Part shown: in pieces, positions 36,672 to 47,141 of the stretch
Layout of the letters: each line of letters starts with the position of its first letter
Numbering within the stretch: position 1 is the first letter of the stretch
DNA from: Subtercola boreus
GTDB taxonomy: Bacteria > Actinomycetota > Actinomycetes > Actinomycetales > Microbacteriaceae
DNA length: 64,000 bases
NCBI RefSeq assembly: GCF_006716115.1
Contig: NZ_VFOO01000001.1
Coordinates: 1,674,001 to 1,738,000 of the forward strand
Direction: 5' to 3'
Made by a program: the position numbers and the translations under genes
The notes under the pieces: generated by a model
Databases searched by the model: none
What the model was told of the DNA's origin: nothing
The model's input: only the letters and a program-made list of their open reading frames with translations

Positions 36672-38276
36672 TCAGCGCAGGTCGTCGGCGAGATCGTAGA
36701 TCGGGCTGGTCGCCACCCGGAGGCCGGGGAGGCCGAGGGAGACGCGGCCCTTGGCAGCGCCGCCGACGGCCGCGCCGTGCGAACGGGCACCGTCGCCCGT
36801 GGCGGGAACGGCGCACGAGTCGGACTGGTCCCGTTCCCAGGCGTCGCCGGCGCGGGTGCGGCGCACCTCGAGCGGGGCGCCGTCCACAGAGTCAGCGATC
36901 AGGTAGTACGGCTTCGCGCCGGTGACCTCGACAGTGACGACATCACCGGGACGCGGCACCGCCGACCCATCGGGCACGTCGAAGTGCACGAGCCGGCTGT
37001 CTTCGGCGCGCCCGCTCATCCGCTGGGTGTCGGAGTCCTTGCGGCCCTCGGCGGCGACAAGGAGCTCGACGCGTCGACCGACGACCTTCTCGTTCTCCTC
37101 CCAGGCGATCCTGTCCTGCAACGCCGTCAGGCGCTCATACCGCTCCTGCACGATCTCCTTCGGAACCTGGTCGGACATGGTCGCCGCCGGCGTACCCGGC
37201 CTGATGGAGTACTGGAAGGTGAAGGCCGTTGCGAAACGCGCCTGCTCGACGACCCGGAGCGTGTCCTGGAAGTCCTCCTCGGTCTCGCCGGGGAACCCGA
37301 CGATGATGTCGGTACTGATCGCTGCGTGCGGCATCCGTGCCCGCACGCGGTCGAGGATGCCGAGGAACTTCTCGGAGCGGTACGAGCGCTTCATCGCCTT
37401 CAGGATGCGGTCGGATCCGGACTGGAGCGGCATGTGCAGCTGCGGCATCACGGCTGGCGTCTCAGCCATGGCGTCGATCACGTCGTCGGTGAAGGCGGCC
37501 GGGTGCGGACTGGTGAAGCGGATCCGTTCGAGCCCGGGGATCGTGCCCGCTGCGCGGAGCAGTTTGCCGAAGGCCTGCCGGTCGCCGAACTCGACACCGT
37601 AGGAATTGACGTTCTGGCCGAGGAGAGTGACCTCGATGGCCCCGTCGTCGACGAGAGACTGGATCTCCCGCAGCACCTCGCCCGGCCGGCGGTCCTTCTC
37701 CTTGCCGCGGAGGGACGGCACGATGCAGAACGTGCAGGTGTTGTTGCAGCCGACGGAGATGGAGACCCAGCCGCTGTAGCTGGAGTCGCGCTTCGTCGGA
37801 AGCGTCGAGGGGAATGTCTCGAGCGAATCGAGGATCTCGATCTGCGCTTCGTCGTTGTGCCGGGCCCGCTCCAGGAGGCTCGGCAGCGCCCCCATGTTGT
37901 GGGTGCCGAAGACGACGTCGACCCATGGGGCCTTCGACAGGATGACCGACTTGTCCTTCTGGGCGAGGCAGCCACCGACGGCGATCTGCATGCCCTCGTG
38001 ACGTTTCTTGACAGAGGCGAGGAAGCCGAGGTTGCCGTAGAGCTTGTTGTCGGCGTTCTCGCGCACGGCGCAGGTGTTGATGACGACGACATCAGGATCG
38101 CCCGACTGGTCGCGAACGTACCCTGCCGCCTCCAGCGAACCGCTCAGACGTTCGGAGTCGTGCACGTTCATCTGGCAGCCGTAGGTGCGGACCTCATAGG
38201 TGCGGGCCCGCCCCGACTCACCCGCTGCGGCAGCGGAGGGCAGGATGATCGTCGGGGCTTCGCTCACGCTACTCAT
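36672..38276 (-). CDS. miaB: tRNA-2-methylthio-N6-dimethylallyladenosine synthase
   Basis: Radical-SAM methylthiotransferase that modifies the product of MiaA. 534 residues. N-terminal UPF0004 domain with cysteines in [22 protein letters not shown] and AVGGCLAQ for the auxiliary cluster; radical-SAM CxxxCxxC is CNNTCTFC near 170; TRAM domain near 400-470. About 60 extra C-terminal residues (after [13 protein letters not shown]) are Gly/Ala rich and end IYDLADDLR. Confidence 0.96.
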   Translation of the reverse strand: MSSVSEAPTIILPSAAAAGESGRARTYEVRTYGCQMNVHDSERLSGSLEAAGYVRDQSGDPDVVVINTCAVRENADNKLYGNLGFLASVKKRHEGMQIAVGGCLAQKDKSVILSKAPWVDVVFGTHNMGALPSLLERARHNDEAQIEILDSLETFPSTLPTKRDSSYSGWVSISVGCNNTCTFCIVPSLRGKEKDRRPGEVLREIQSLVDDGAIEVTLLGQNVNSYGVEFGDRQAFGKLLRAAGTIPGLERIRFTSPHPAAFTDDVIDAMAETPAVMPQLHMPLQSGSDRILKAMKRSYRSEKFLGILDRVRARMPHAAISTDIIVGFPGETEEDFQDTLRVVEQARFATAFTFQYSIRPGTPAATMSDQVPKEIVQERYERLTALQDRIAWEENEKVVGRRVELLVAAEGRKDSDTQRMSGRAEDSRLVHFDVPDGSAVPRPGDVVTVEVTGAKPYYLIADSVDGAPLEVRRTRAGDAWERDQSDSCAVPATGDGARSHGAAVGGAAKGRVSLGLPGLRVATSPIYDLADDLR

Positions 38277-38356
38277 AGTGACCCCAGTCTACGTTCGGGC
38301 TGCCGATCGCATCCTCCGCACCCTCCGCACGCCCGTCGAGGGCGGACAGCGGACGG

Positions 38357-39118
38357 TCAGCGGAACCTCACCCCGCGCGCCTGCGGGGTGAGGGCCGCAC
38401 TGACAGCGGTGCGGATGATCGTCGACGGGTATCCCTTGCGCATCAGGAATGACGTCAGCCGTCTCTCTGCCGTGGCGGCGTCGAGCCGCGCGAGGGACGG
38501 TGCGCGCTTCTCAGCGAGCTCGGTCGCACGTTGCAGTTCGTCGTCGTCGTCGAGCGCCTCGAGTGCAGCGGAGATGATCTCCTGCTGGATGTGCCTCGCC
38601 GACAGCTCCGCCTTGATCTGCGACCGACCGAAGCCCTTCCGCCGGTGGAGTGACTCCACCAGGTTCTCGGCGAGGTCGTAATCGTCGATGTAACGGTTGC
38701 TGCGGTACCGCTCCAGGAACAGCTCGAGCTCGTGTTCCTCGACACCGTTGGTGGTGAGCAGCCGGCTCACCTCCCACTCGGAGAGACCCTTGCGGGCCAG
38801 GGCACGCACGACGATGTTCTCGAGGAACGCCGCGCGCTCCCCCTCGCTCATCGGCTCCTCGTCGTCGTCTTCCGGCTCCTCGACGAAGACGGGCGTGCGA
38901 CCCGGGCGGCGACCCGGGGTGGCAGGAGGCTCAGCTGGAGCCTCTACGGACTCCTCCTCCGACCACCACACGGTGGGAAGCGCCTTCGCCGGTGATTCGA
39001 CGACCGCTGGCGCGACGACGGACGAGTCTGCACTCGTCACCCCGGCACCTTCGGGGGACGGCGCCGCCGCCTCAGCAGGCGGCACCACCCCAGGCAGGTA
39101 CGTGACTCTGGCGACCAC
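38357..39118 (-). CDS. recX: RecX regulatory protein
   Basis: Modulator that binds RecA filaments. 253 residues from GTG at 39118, 2 nt after the recA stop. The first 95 residues are Pro/Ala/acidic and probably disordered; the RecX core follows (three-helix repeats), with GLSEWEVSRLL, YIDDYDLAENLVESLHRRKGFGRSQIKAELSARHI and RLTSFLMRKGYPSTIIRTAV. Translational coupling to recA is likely. Confidence 0.93.
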   Translation of the reverse strand: MVARVTYLPGVVPPAEAAAPSPEGAGVTSADSSVVAPAVVESPAKALPTVWWSEEESVEAPAEPPATPGRRPGRTPVFVEEPEDDDEEPMSEGERAAFLENIVVRALARKGLSEWEVSRLLTTNGVEEHELELFLERYRSNRYIDDYDLAENLVESLHRRKGFGRSQIKAELSARHIQQEIISAALEALDDDDELQRATELAEKRAPSLARLDAATAERRLTSFLMRKGYPSTIIRTAVSAALTPQARGVRFR

Positions 39119-39120
39119 GA

Positions 39121-40245
<1,125 letters not shown>

Positions 40246-40561
40246 GTGCTGTCTCCTTGAATCAGGTGCTCGCCCGACCCGGATAATTGTTCTTCCGGAT
40301 CTGCGCCGCGTACGGTGCGCCTATAGGCTGTCGCGCCCTTTGCTCCGACGCCCCTCTCGGGCGACTCGCTCAGGCTGACGACAAGGCATATCAGCAGGTG
40401 TTGCTTACCTCGACCACGTTACGGAGACCCACCGACACTGTCGGGAGCGGGCATCCAATCTGTGGAGAAAGGCCGAGAAACGTCTGCTGTGAAGGAGACT
40501 ACGCGCTTCGAACACATCTTCGATAAATCCGTGCGGCGTGTTGCGCCATTCGAACACAGTT
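40246..40561 (-). promoter_or_regulatory. recA upstream region, long leader
   Basis: 316 nt without a gene. It holds the LexA box near its distal end, a short palindrome CCGACACTGTCGG at 40435-40447, and a hairpin CCGGA-TAATTGTTCT-TCCGG (about 40279-40298) close to the recA start. If transcription starts beside the LexA box, the untranslated leader is roughly 230-250 nt. Small open frames across it show no coding character. Confidence 0.5.
40508..40523. promoter_or_regulatory. LexA (SOS) box upstream of recA
   Basis: TCGAACACATCTTCGA differs at one base from the perfect actinobacterial site TCGAAC-N4-GTTCGA. A weaker second site, TTCGAACACAGTTCTAG at about 40549-40564, has half sites 3 bp apart instead of 4 and overlaps the DUF3046 stop codon. 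Together they indicate SOS control of recA-recX. Confidence 0.7.
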
Positions 40562-40786
40562 CTAGGAACGGGGCTGCGGGAGACCGACGCCGTACCAACG
40601 ACTCTGGGGAACGTCGGCGGCGCGGCAGAGCGCAAGCCACACCTCACGGGCATCCTCACCCGCGCTGATCGCCTGCTCTGCCGTGCGGCCGTCGAATTCG
40701 GCCAGAACGAGATCGCCGGTCACCACCCGGCCGTAGCCGGCACCGAACTCGTCGAGCACGGCCTGCCGGAATTCACTGACGCGCAC
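40562..40786 (-). CDS. DUF3046 family protein
   Basis: 74 residues: MRVSEFRQAVLDEFGAGYGRVVTGDLVLAEFDGRTAEQAISAGEDAREVWLALCRAADVP. The pattern is that of DUF3046, a small protein coded between clgR and recA in many Actinobacteria (for example next to recA in mycobacteria). Function unknown. It lies 3 nt after the clgR-like gene and so is probably cotranscribed with it. Confidence 0.88.
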   Translation of the reverse strand: MRVSEFRQAVLDEFGAGYGRVVTGDLVLAEFDGRTAEQAISAGEDAREVWLALCRAADVPQSRWYGVGLPQPRS

Positions 40787-40789
40787 CGC

Positions 40790-41098
40790 TTAGCGGGCCG
40801 CCAGGGACGCATCGAAACCCGCAACGAACTCGTCGGGCACAGTGTCGGGGATCGTGTCGATTCCCTCGATCACGGCAAGGCGATCGCCCACTTCACGCAT
40901 GATCACGGAGATCGGGGTGTCGAGGGCTTCGGCCACCGAAGCGAGAATCTCGCTCGATGCCTCTTTCTGCCCACGCTCGACCTCACTGAGGTAACCGAGC
41001 GCGACACTGGCCTTGCTCGCGACCTGACGAAGGGTTCTGCCCTTCTGAAGACGGAAGTCCCGCAGCACGTCGCCGATTTCTTGACGAACCAAAATCAT
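40790..41098 (-). CDS. clgR: XRE-type transcriptional regulator, ClgR-like
   Basis: 102 residues from ATG at 41098 with AAGGAGG upstream. Helix-turn-helix: VLRDFRLQKGRTLRQVASKASVALGYLSEVERGQKEASSEILASVAEAL. Sequence and location (pgsA, cinA, this gene, DUF3046, recA) match ClgR, the activator of clp protease and other stress genes in Actinobacteria. Longer upstream open frame (to 41215) lacks conservation and was not used. ClgR levels are usually set by proteolysis; the C terminus here ends in SLAAR, a possible small nonpolar degradation tag (inference). Confidence 0.75.
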   Translation of the reverse strand: MILVRQEIGDVLRDFRLQKGRTLRQVASKASVALGYLSEVERGQKEASSEILASVAEALDTPISVIMREVGDRLAVIEGIDTIPDTVPDEFVAGFDASLAAR

Positions 41099-41230
41099 CG
41101 GAGCCTCCTTAGCTTTCCTGTCCAGTCGATATCGCGTACCACAAACTCTAAACGACCCAGACTGGACTTTCGTCGTTAATGACAACAGGTGTAACGAGAT
41201 CGAAACGTGAGTCATTCCCGCGTGACCGGC

Positions 41231-41761
41231 TCAGAGCTGTGCGCTCAGGATCCGCACGGCCTCGCCGACCGTCGCCGCGCGGATCTGGCCGCGGTCTCCG
41301 TCGAGGTGCAGCGCGAAGCTGCGGGTGCGCCCGGCCAGGGAGATCCCAATGAACACGGTGCCTTCAGGGTGTCCGTCCTGGGGACCCGGGCCTGCGACCC
41401 CCGTCGTGGAGATGCCGATCGATGCCGGTGAGCCGTCGACGGCGAGCGCATGCCGAACGCCCTCGGCCATCTGTTCGGCGACCTCCGGGTGCACGGGGCC
41501 GTGTTTTCGGAGCAGCTCGCCGTCCACTCCGAGCACGGAGGCCTTGACAGCCGTGTTGTAGGCGACTACTCCGCCGTACACGACGTTCGAGGCACCGGCC
41601 GGGCGGATGAGTTCGGCGACCAGGAGACCCCCGGTGAGCGATTCCGCCACAGCGATCGTCTCGCCACGCTGGTGCAGGTCGGCCAGCAGTCGGGCGGTGA
41701 GATCGCCGCCCTCGTCCGTGTCGTCGGTGATTCCCCCGGACGCGGCACCGGAGCCGGTCAC
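41231..41761 (-). CDS. cinA: CinA C-terminal domain / NMN deamidase
   Basis: 176 residues from GTG at 41761 overlapping the pgsA stop (GTGA). This is the CinA_C (PncC) domain alone: VAESLTGGLLVAELI, YGGVVAYNTAVKASVLGV, and GISTTGVAGPGPQDGHPEGTVFIGI. In bacteria it deamidates nicotinamide mononucleotide in NAD salvage. The COG1058 N-terminal half of full CinA is absent, as is common in Actinobacteria. Frame upstream of 41761 overlaps pgsA and is rejected. Confidence 0.93.
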   Translation of the reverse strand: MTGSGAASGGITDDTDEGGDLTARLLADLHQRGETIAVAESLTGGLLVAELIRPAGASNVVYGGVVAYNTAVKASVLGVDGELLRKHGPVHPEVAEQMAEGVRHALAVDGSPASIGISTTGVAGPGPQDGHPEGTVFIGISLAGRTRSFALHLDGDRGQIRAATVGEAVRILSAQL

Positions 41762-42378
41762 GCTGAAGTGTTTCCCGCCTTCGCGGCGCGGTTCAGCTTT
41801 CGGTCCTGGTAGAGGTAGTCGATGCCCGTGATCACCGTCAGCACGAAGGCGATCGACATGAAGACGATGTTCACCACGTTGATCCAGGAACCGACCACCT
41901 GTTCGAGGGGAAGCAGGGCGAGCGAGATCGCGATCGACTGGGCGAGCGTCTTCAGCTTGCCACCACGGGAAGCGGGGATGACCCGACGCTTGATCACGGC
42001 GAACCGGAAGACGGTGATGCCGACCTCGCGCACGAGGATGATGATCGTCACCCACCACGGCAGTTCGGCGAGGATCGACAGACCGACCAGCGCCGCGCCT
42101 GTCAGTACCTTGTCGGCGATCGGGTCGAGGATCTTGCCGAGATCGGTGACCTGGTTGTTCTTGCGGGCCAGGTGGCCGTCGATCCCGTCGGTCGCGATCG
42201 CCAGGATGAAGAGGATCGCAGCCAGGTAGCGCACCACCCCGTCGGAGCCGTTGTCGGCCAGAAGCATGATGAAGAAGACCGGCGCGAGCAGGATCCGGAT
42301 GATCGTGATGGCGTTCGGCAGGTTCCAGTTGCTGGGCTTCGGCGCGGCCGCGGCCTGGGCTTCGGGCGTATTCGTCAT
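41758..42378 (-). CDS. pgsA: CDP-alcohol phosphatidyltransferase (PgsA type)
   Basis: Membrane enzyme making phosphatidylglycerophosphate or a related phospholipid. 206 residues from ATG at 42378. The signature D-G-x2-A-R-x8-G-x3-D-x3-D is seen as DGHLARKNNQVTDLGKILDPIAD near residue 65. Five to six hydrophobic helices. The gene starts 4 nt after ftsK ends. The exact alcohol substrate is inferred from the family. Confidence 0.92.
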   Translation of the reverse strand: MTNTPEAQAAAAPKPSNWNLPNAITIIRILLAPVFFIMLLADNGSDGVVRYLAAILFILAIATDGIDGHLARKNNQVTDLGKILDPIADKVLTGAALVGLSILAELPWWVTIIILVREVGITVFRFAVIKRRVIPASRGGKLKTLAQSIAISLALLPLEQVVGSWINVVNIVFMSIAFVLTVITGIDYLYQDRKLNRAAKAGNTSA

Positions 42379-42382
42379 GGTG

Positions 42383-45300
42383 CTACTCTCTGCCGGTGAG
42401 GCCCCACGCGTCTTCATCCGTGTCGCCCTCCACTTCAGGATAGCCGGGGCCCGGCTCCGCGAGAGGATCGCTGTAGTCCATCTGGTCGGTGCCGTAACCG
42501 GCCGCGGGCGACAGTCCGGCCGCGGGAGCGCCCTGCGACGGCTGTGACGGGCCAGCTGGCGATGAGGGTGCCGCAGCGGCATCCGACCCGCGGAGCATCG
42601 CCAGCACCTCAGGCAGCTGGTCGGCGGTCACCAACACATCGCGGGCCTTCGAACCCTCGGATGGGCCGACGATCTCGCGCGATTCGAGCAGGTCCATCAG
42701 GCGTCCGGCCTTCGCGAAGCCGACCTTCAGTTTGCGCTGCAGCATCGAGGTCGAACCGAACTGCGTGTTGACGACCAGCTCGGCCGCCTGCAGCAGCACT
42801 TCGAGGTCGTCACCGATGTCCGAGTCGATCTGCTTCGAGGCTGCGGCGGCCGTGACATCCTGCCGGTACTCCGGCCTCGCCTGGCGCGTGACGTGCTCGA
42901 CGACCTTGGCGATCTCGGACTCGCTCACCCACGCACCCTGCACACGGATCGACTTCGAGGCGCCCATCGGGAGGAACAGGGCGTCGCCCTGCCCGATCAG
43001 TTTGTCGGCACCGGGCTGGTCAAGAATGACCCGCGAGTCGGTGACGCTCGTGACCGCGAACGCGAGGCGCGACGGCACGTTCGCCTTGATGAGGCCCGTG
43101 ACGACGTCGACGCTCGGGCGCTGGGTGGCCAGCACGAGGTGGATTCCGGATGCCCGTGCCAGCTGGGTGATGCGCACGATCGAATCTTCGACGTCGCGGG
43201 GGGCGACCATCATGAGGTCGGCGAGCTCGTCGACGACGATCAGCAGGTACGGGTAGGGCTTCAGCACGCGGCTGCTGCCGGCGGGGAGCACGAGCTCCTT
43301 GTTGACGACGGCGCGGTTGAAGTCGTCGATGTGACGGAACCCGAAACTCTCGAGGTCGTCGTACCGCATGTCCATCTCCTTCACGACCCAGGCCAGCGCT
43401 TCGGCGGCCTTCTTCGGGTTCGTGATGATGGGCGTGATCAGGTGCGGAACACCCTGGTAGGCGGTGAGCTCGACACGCTTCGGGTCGATGAGCACCATCC
43501 GCACCTCGGCGGGCGTGGCGCGCATCAGGATGCTCGTGACCATGGAGTTCACGAAGCTCGACTTGCCCGAGCCCGTGGAACCGGCGACGAGGAGGTGGGG
43601 CATCTTCGCGAGGTTCGCGATGATGAACTTGCCCTCTACGTCTTTGCCGACGCCGATCGTCATGGGGTGCGTGTCGTTCGTCGCCTTGGCGGAACGGAGC
43701 ACGTCGCCGAGCACCACGATCTCGCGGTCGGTGTTCGGGATCTCGATGCCGATCGCGCTCCGGCCCGGGATGGGCGACAGGATGCGCACCTCGTTGCTCG
43801 CGACCGCGTACGAGAGATTCTTGCTGAGCGCTGTGACGCGCTCGACCTTCACGCCCGGGCCGAGCTCGATCTCGTAGCGGGTGACGGTCGGGCCGCGCGA
43901 GAATCCGGTGACCTTCGCGTCGACCTGGAACTGCGACAGCACGTCGGTGAGCGCCCGGACGATGTCGTCGTTGGCCTGCGAACGGGCCTTCGAGGGTTCG
44001 CCGAGGGCCAGACTGCCGACCGGGGGCAGCGAGTAGTTCAGCGCTTCGAGTTCTTTGACTTCGGCGAGCGGGATGAACGTGTCGTCGGGCGACAAGCCCG
44101 GCAGGGCATCCGGAACCGCGGTCGCCGCCGTGGGGAACGGCTTCGTGGCGGGAACGGCGCCGGCTGCGGCTGCTCCAACGGCACCCGCGGCGCCAGAGGT
44201 CTCGCCGAAGAGCACGCCGGTGAAGGAGGCGCTGTCGCCGGCCGCGTCGTCGCGGATGCCCGTGGCAGACTTCGTGCCGGGGAGCACCTCGCCCGTGAAG
44301 CGCCTGACTGCCTGCTCGGCCGCCTCCATGTCGCCGAGCAGTGCGGCGTCGAAACCGCGGCTCTCGTCGATCGTGCGATCGATCACTTCTGTGGGCGGCG
44401 TGCGGTCTTCGACGTGGATCGGCGCGGGGCCGACCGCGGTGGTCGGGATGATCGGCGAATCGAAGGCCGGATCCTCCTCGCGCCCGCTCTTGTTTCGTCG
44501 CCACCAGGGCAGCGATTCGTCATTCACGTGGTCGAAGTCGAGTTCGAGGTCGCCGGTGTGCTCGACATTCCTGCCGCGACCCGCCCGCGGAACCTTCGGT
44601 TCGCGGTCCTCCCGCGACTCCGGAGCCTCGCCGAAAGCGGCACCGAACAGGTAGGCGTACAGCTCACGAGAACGCGAGGCCAGCTTGTTCGGCGGAGTCT
44701 TCGTGATGATGAAGAGCGAAAGCAGGAGCAGTGCGCAGACCACGATCGTCGCGCCGATGGGCGTGATGATGAGGATGAGCGGGGCGGCGATCACCCAGCC
44801 GAACACTCCGCCGGCTGTGGCGAGCGACTCCATGCCCTCCGCGGGGTACGGCTCGCCGCCGAAGATGTGGCAGAGGCCCGAGACCATGAGGAGCAGGATG
44901 CCGAGACCGATGCCGATGCGGCCGTTGTCGTTGACGGAATTCGGATGCCGGAACAACCAGATCGCAAGGAGAAGCATGACCACGGGCAGGGCGTAGGCCA
45001 CCCGGCCGAAGAGGCCGCCGAACGTGTAGGCGTCGAGCAGGTTCGCCACGGGACTGGCGACGAGGAACCACTCGATCACGGCCCCCGCGACAGCGAGCAG
45101 GAACAGCAGGAACGGGAACCCGTCGCGGCGCTCCTCCTTGGCGAGCTTCTCGTGCCCGAAGGCGCGCGCCGCTCCCCCGACCAGGTGCGCGAGGCCCAGC
45201 CACATCGTGGTGAAGATGCCGGGGCCCTCGCTCTCGACAGGGAACTTCAGCGTCTTCTGCGTGGCGGTGGCCTGCTGTTTCGCCGGAGTCTTCGCGGGCG

Positions 45301-45421
45301 CGCGTCGCCCGCCGTTCGCGCCGCCGCCATTGCCGCCGCCGGCCGCGCCGGCACCGCTCGCGCCGCCTCGCCCGCCTGCCGCGCCGCGCGCGCGGGAGTT
45401 CGCCCTGGTACTCGTAGCCAT
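42383..45421 (-). CDS. ftsK: DNA translocase FtsK/SpoIIIE
   Basis: Division-septum DNA pump. 1012 residues. The first 45 are Arg/Gly/Ala rich; four membrane helices lie between about residues 85 and 240; a linker of about 250 residues; the motor domain has Walker [12 protein letters not shown] and Walker [14 protein letters not shown]; the C-terminal gamma domain ([35 protein letters not shown]) reads KOPS-type sites. The Pro/Ser-rich C terminus ends [10 protein letters not shown]. Downstream are pgsA and cinA. Confidence 0.97.
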   Translation of the reverse strand: MATSTRANSRARGAAGGRGGASGAGAAGGGNGGGANGGRRAPAKTPAKQQATATQKTLKFPVESEGPGIFTTMWLGLAHLVGGAARAFGHEKLAKEERRDGFPFLLFLLAVAGAVIEWFLVASPVANLLDAYTFGGLFGRVAYALPVVMLLLAIWLFRHPNSVNDNGRIGIGLGILLLMVSGLCHIFGGEPYPAEGMESLATAGGVFGWVIAAPLILIITPIGATIVVCALLLLSLFIITKTPPNKLASRSRELYAYLFGAAFGEAPESREDREPKVPRAGRGRNVEHTGDLELDFDHVNDESLPWWRRNKSGREEDPAFDSPIIPTTAVGPAPIHVEDRTPPTEVIDRTIDESRGFDAALLGDMEAAEQAVRRFTGEVLPGTKSATGIRDDAAGDSASFTGVLFGETSGAAGAVGAAAAGAVPATKPFPTAATAVPDALPGLSPDDTFIPLAEVKELEALNYSLPPVGSLALGEPSKARSQANDDIVRALTDVLSQFQVDAKVTGFSRGPTVTRYEIELGPGVKVERVTALSKNLSYAVASNEVRILSPIPGRSAIGIEIPNTDREIVVLGDVLRSAKATNDTHPMTIGVGKDVEGKFIIANLAKMPHLLVAGSTGSGKSSFVNSMVTSILMRATPAEVRMVLIDPKRVELTAYQGVPHLITPIITNPKKAAEALAWVVKEMDMRYDDLESFGFRHIDDFNRAVVNKELVLPAGSSRVLKPYPYLLIVVDELADLMMVAPRDVEDSIVRITQLARASGIHLVLATQRPSVDVVTGLIKANVPSRLAFAVTSVTDSRVILDQPGADKLIGQGDALFLPMGASKSIRVQGAWVSESEIAKVVEHVTRQARPEYRQDVTAAAASKQIDSDIGDDLEVLLQAAELVVNTQFGSTSMLQRKLKVGFAKAGRLMDLLESREIVGPSEGSKARDVLVTADQLPEVLAMLRGSDAAAAPSSPAGPSQPSQGAPAAGLSPAAGYGTDQMDYSDPLAEPGPGYPEVEGDTDEDAWGLTGRE

Positions 45422-45486
45422 GCGCTTACGCTACTGCGCGCCCCTGTCACTGCCCCCGCGGCGCACCGCGCGGCCCTGAACTTCGC

Positions 45487-45642
45487 TCATCGGAGCCGCC
45501 TCACAGCCGGCCCCGCAGACGCAACAGGCCCTGCATGCGCCGCCGGGCCGGTGCTGACCCCGCACGTGAGTACGAAAGCGGCGGCTGCCGTCCGCGCCAT
45601 CCGCTCTGCTTGACAGGTGATTGAGGAGGAATAGTCTGACAT
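45487..45642 (-). CDS. short signal-peptide ORF downstream of paralogue A
   Basis: 51 residues from ATG at 45642, preceded by GGGAAGGA, a good ribosome site. MSDYSSSITCQAERMARTAAAAFVLTCGVS... ends AAHAGP followed by about 12 residues. The segment resembles a signal peptide cut after AHA. It shares the M-x-D start, a cysteine near 10, TAAAAF and AAHAGP with the remnant at 47142. It is 41 nt after paralogue A. It may be the leftover start of a decayed paralogue or make a very short exported peptide. Confidence 0.4.
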   Translation of the reverse strand: MSDYSSSITCQAERMARTAAAAFVLTCGVSTGPAAHAGPVASAGPAVRRLR

Positions 45643-45683
45643 CGGCGTCCTTCCCCGAGTTCTCCTAGAAAAGTCGTCGCCGC

Positions 45684-46175
45684 TCAGAGCCCGCCCAACC
45701 TGTTGTAGACCACGTTGTCGATTCCACTGACCCACACTTCAGTCTCTCCGGGGTTGTTCACCATCGTGACCGGGTTGAAGACCAGGGGATGCGCCTCATT
45801 GCTGACGTACCCGTCGACGAGGCAGCGATGTCCTACCTCGGTAAGCGGCAGTTCCACGGCGAAACGCAGAATGGTGGGACTAGACGTGCCCTGCAGCGGG
45901 GTATCGAAGAGTTGCCCGTCGTCGCAGGTGAGTCGGAGATGCACTGCGGCCGGGTCGAGTGTGGATCGGAGGTTCACGACACCCTGGACTGTCGGCCTGC
46001 GGGTGGTGTCAACGGGCTGCGGCACGGTGAAGAGGCTGACTCGCAGGGTGGTGCCTGTCGGGGGCGCTGGGTCTACGGCAGATGCCGTTGCGACACTGCC
46101 TCCCACCACCAGGGCTGTCGACACTGCCCCGACAACACCGAGTTTCAGCAGCATCTTGGATGATTTATTGAACAT
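45684..46175 (-). CDS. secreted two-cysteine GGL paralogue A
   Basis: 163 residues from ATG at 46175 (GGGAGGA eight bases upstream). Signal peptide to about 33 (cleavage near ASA-VD). The mature part has SLFTVPQP near 48, the cysteine motif TCDDG (C84), ELPLTEVGHRCLVDG (C118), and ends NRLGGL. The same plan occurs in three neighbours at 46603, 47429 and 48156: the two cysteines are 32-40 residues apart and probably form a disulfide. No domain recognised. Shared promoter motif at 46203-46234. Confidence 0.75.
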   Translation of the reverse strand: MFNKSSKMLLKLGVVGAVSTALVVGGSVATASAVDPAPPTGTTLRVSLFTVPQPVDTTRRPTVQGVVNLRSTLDPAAVHLRLTCDDGQLFDTPLQGTSSPTILRFAVELPLTEVGHRCLVDGYVSNEAHPLVFNPVTMVNNPGETEVWVSGIDNVVYNRLGGL

Positions 46176-46202
46176 GTGATGGGTCCTCCCGTAGTTGTTC
46201 AT

Positions 46203-46234
46203 AAGAGAGACGTCAAAAACGAGCATCCATTACG
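46203..46234 (-). promoter_or_regulatory. shared two-part promoter motif of paralogue A
   Basis: On the minus strand CGTAATG (complement of 46228-46234), 18 nt, then CTCTCTT (complement of 46203-46209), 28 nt before the start codon. The same pair precedes the other three intact paralogues with a 16-nt spacing. It looks like a -35/-10 pair for an alternative sigma factor. Confidence 0.55.
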
Positions 46235-46270
46235 CGGATTCGACGGAGTTCTTTCGACAGAGACGCCGAG

Positions 46271-46297
46271 GGCCCGCTCGCACTACGCGAGCGGGCC
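46271..46297. terminator. GC hairpin H1 between remnant B and paralogue A
   Basis: GGCCCGCTCGC-ACTAC-GCGAGCGGGCC, a perfect 11-bp stem with a 5-nt loop and no U-tract. It is nearly identical to the hairpin at 46556-46582. Confidence 0.65.
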
Positions 46298-46517
46298 AAG
46301 GGCGATGAGCAGACGAAAACTACGCCTCGATGTCGACCGGCACGATTGCAGATCATCCGGGCCGAGTAGTCGCTCAGCAAGAAGGATGAGCCGGCCCCGC
46401 TGATGAGCCCCTGTACGGGAACCAGATCCGCTCCCCCGTTCTGCGCCGGGGTCTGCACGACGAAGCGAACACTGCGCCCGCGATGCGGCGGTCGGTGGAG
46501 TGGGATCAAGGAGTCAT
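46298..46517 (-). pseudogene. remnant B of a GGL-type secreted paralogue
   Basis: A start with a good ribosome site (GAGAGGA, ATG at 46517) reads only three codons to a stop. In another frame the same stretch encodes RFVVQTPAQNGGADLV...SDYSARMICN, which lines up with FVVPDPGPDDRD...SDFTFSLAC of the paralogue at 47429. There is no room for a signal peptide, the C-terminal half including the second cysteine and GGL is missing, and the CGTAATG promoter half is absent. A decayed copy. Confidence 0.6.
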
Positions 46518-46555
46518 GGGGGTCCTCTCGGTTGTCATACACGAGAGACGCCGAA

Positions 46556-46582
46556 GGCCCGCTCGCAGTACGCGAGCGGGCC
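46556..46582. terminator. GC hairpin H2 after paralogue C
   Basis: GGCCCGCTCGC-AGTAC-GCGAGCGGGCC, a perfect 11-bp stem, 20 nt after the stop codon of paralogue C. Flanks (GACGCCGA before, CCGAACC or AAGGGC after) also resemble those of H1, so the hairpin and its flank were duplicated as a unit. Confidence 0.7.
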
Positions 46583-46602
46583 GAACCCGGCACGGCGCCT
46601 TT

Positions 46603-47112
46603 CTACAGGCCGCCACTCGCACTCTTGACGATCGTCTTCGAAGCGAACTGGAGCCGGGGCTGGTCGCTCTCATCAGGCTTGTTCCACGGCTTCTCGAAAG
46701 TGAGCGCGCGACCTGTCGGTGCAACTCCGTGGATGACACAGGTATGACCTACTTCGGCAATCGGGATCGTGCCGTAGAACTGGGCACCGTCGAGGCGCCC
46801 ATATCGAACATCACCCGGCCAGAACGACGTCCCCTCAACAAGCACAGTGGCGCCGTCGTCACACGTGAAATAGACGCCGTAAGCTGCGATATTGTCGGTG
46901 GTTGACGAAGCCTTGTATTCGCCCAGGAATTCGACCGACCTGGCCCCTGGAAGACTCCCAGAGGGGACGATGAACGACTGGTCGGAGCTCGTCGTCGCGG
47001 TCGGCGCGACGGGGCTGGCTGTAGCCGGTGTTGCACCCGCCAGGCCGAGCCCGATGGTTGCAGCGGCTACGCAGACGACGGCCGCGGTGGTCTTGATGGA
47101 TCGGCGATTCAT
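46603..47112 (-). CDS. secreted two-cysteine GGL paralogue C
   Basis: 169 residues from ATG at 47112. Signal peptide with cleavage near TAS-PV (33). The mature part has DQSFIVPSG near 45, YFTCDDG (C84), TIPIAEVGHTCVIHG (C125), RALTFEKPWNK and ends KSASGGL. It has the same order of elements as paralogues A, D and E. The frame stays open far upstream into remnant sequence, but the start after the promoter motif (47149-47178) is the coherent one. Function unknown; export is inferred from the signal peptide. Confidence 0.78.
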   Translation of the reverse strand: MNRRSIKTTAAVVCVAAATIGLGLAGATPATASPVAPTATTSSDQSFIVPSGSLPGARSVEFLGEYKASSTTDNIAAYGVYFTCDDGATVLVEGTSFWPGDVRYGRLDGAQFYGTIPIAEVGHTCVIHGVAPTGRALTFEKPWNKPDESDQPRLQFASKTIVKSASGGL

Positions 47113-47141
47113 ATCAGAACTTTCTGTAGGGATTGTGTGGT

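Noticed and set aside
36777-38681. 634-codon open frame opposite miaB
   Set aside because: Antisense of a well-supported radical-SAM gene; no recognisable domain.
42893-45613. 906-codon open frame opposite ftsK
   Set aside because: High-GC codon bias leaves the antisense frame open; ftsK domains are clear on the other strand.
46213-46593. A 126-aa protein spanning both hairpins in the array
   Set aside because: Its ends are translated hairpins (ASGPSAS twice); only the middle matches the paralogue family, so it is a remnant, not a gene.
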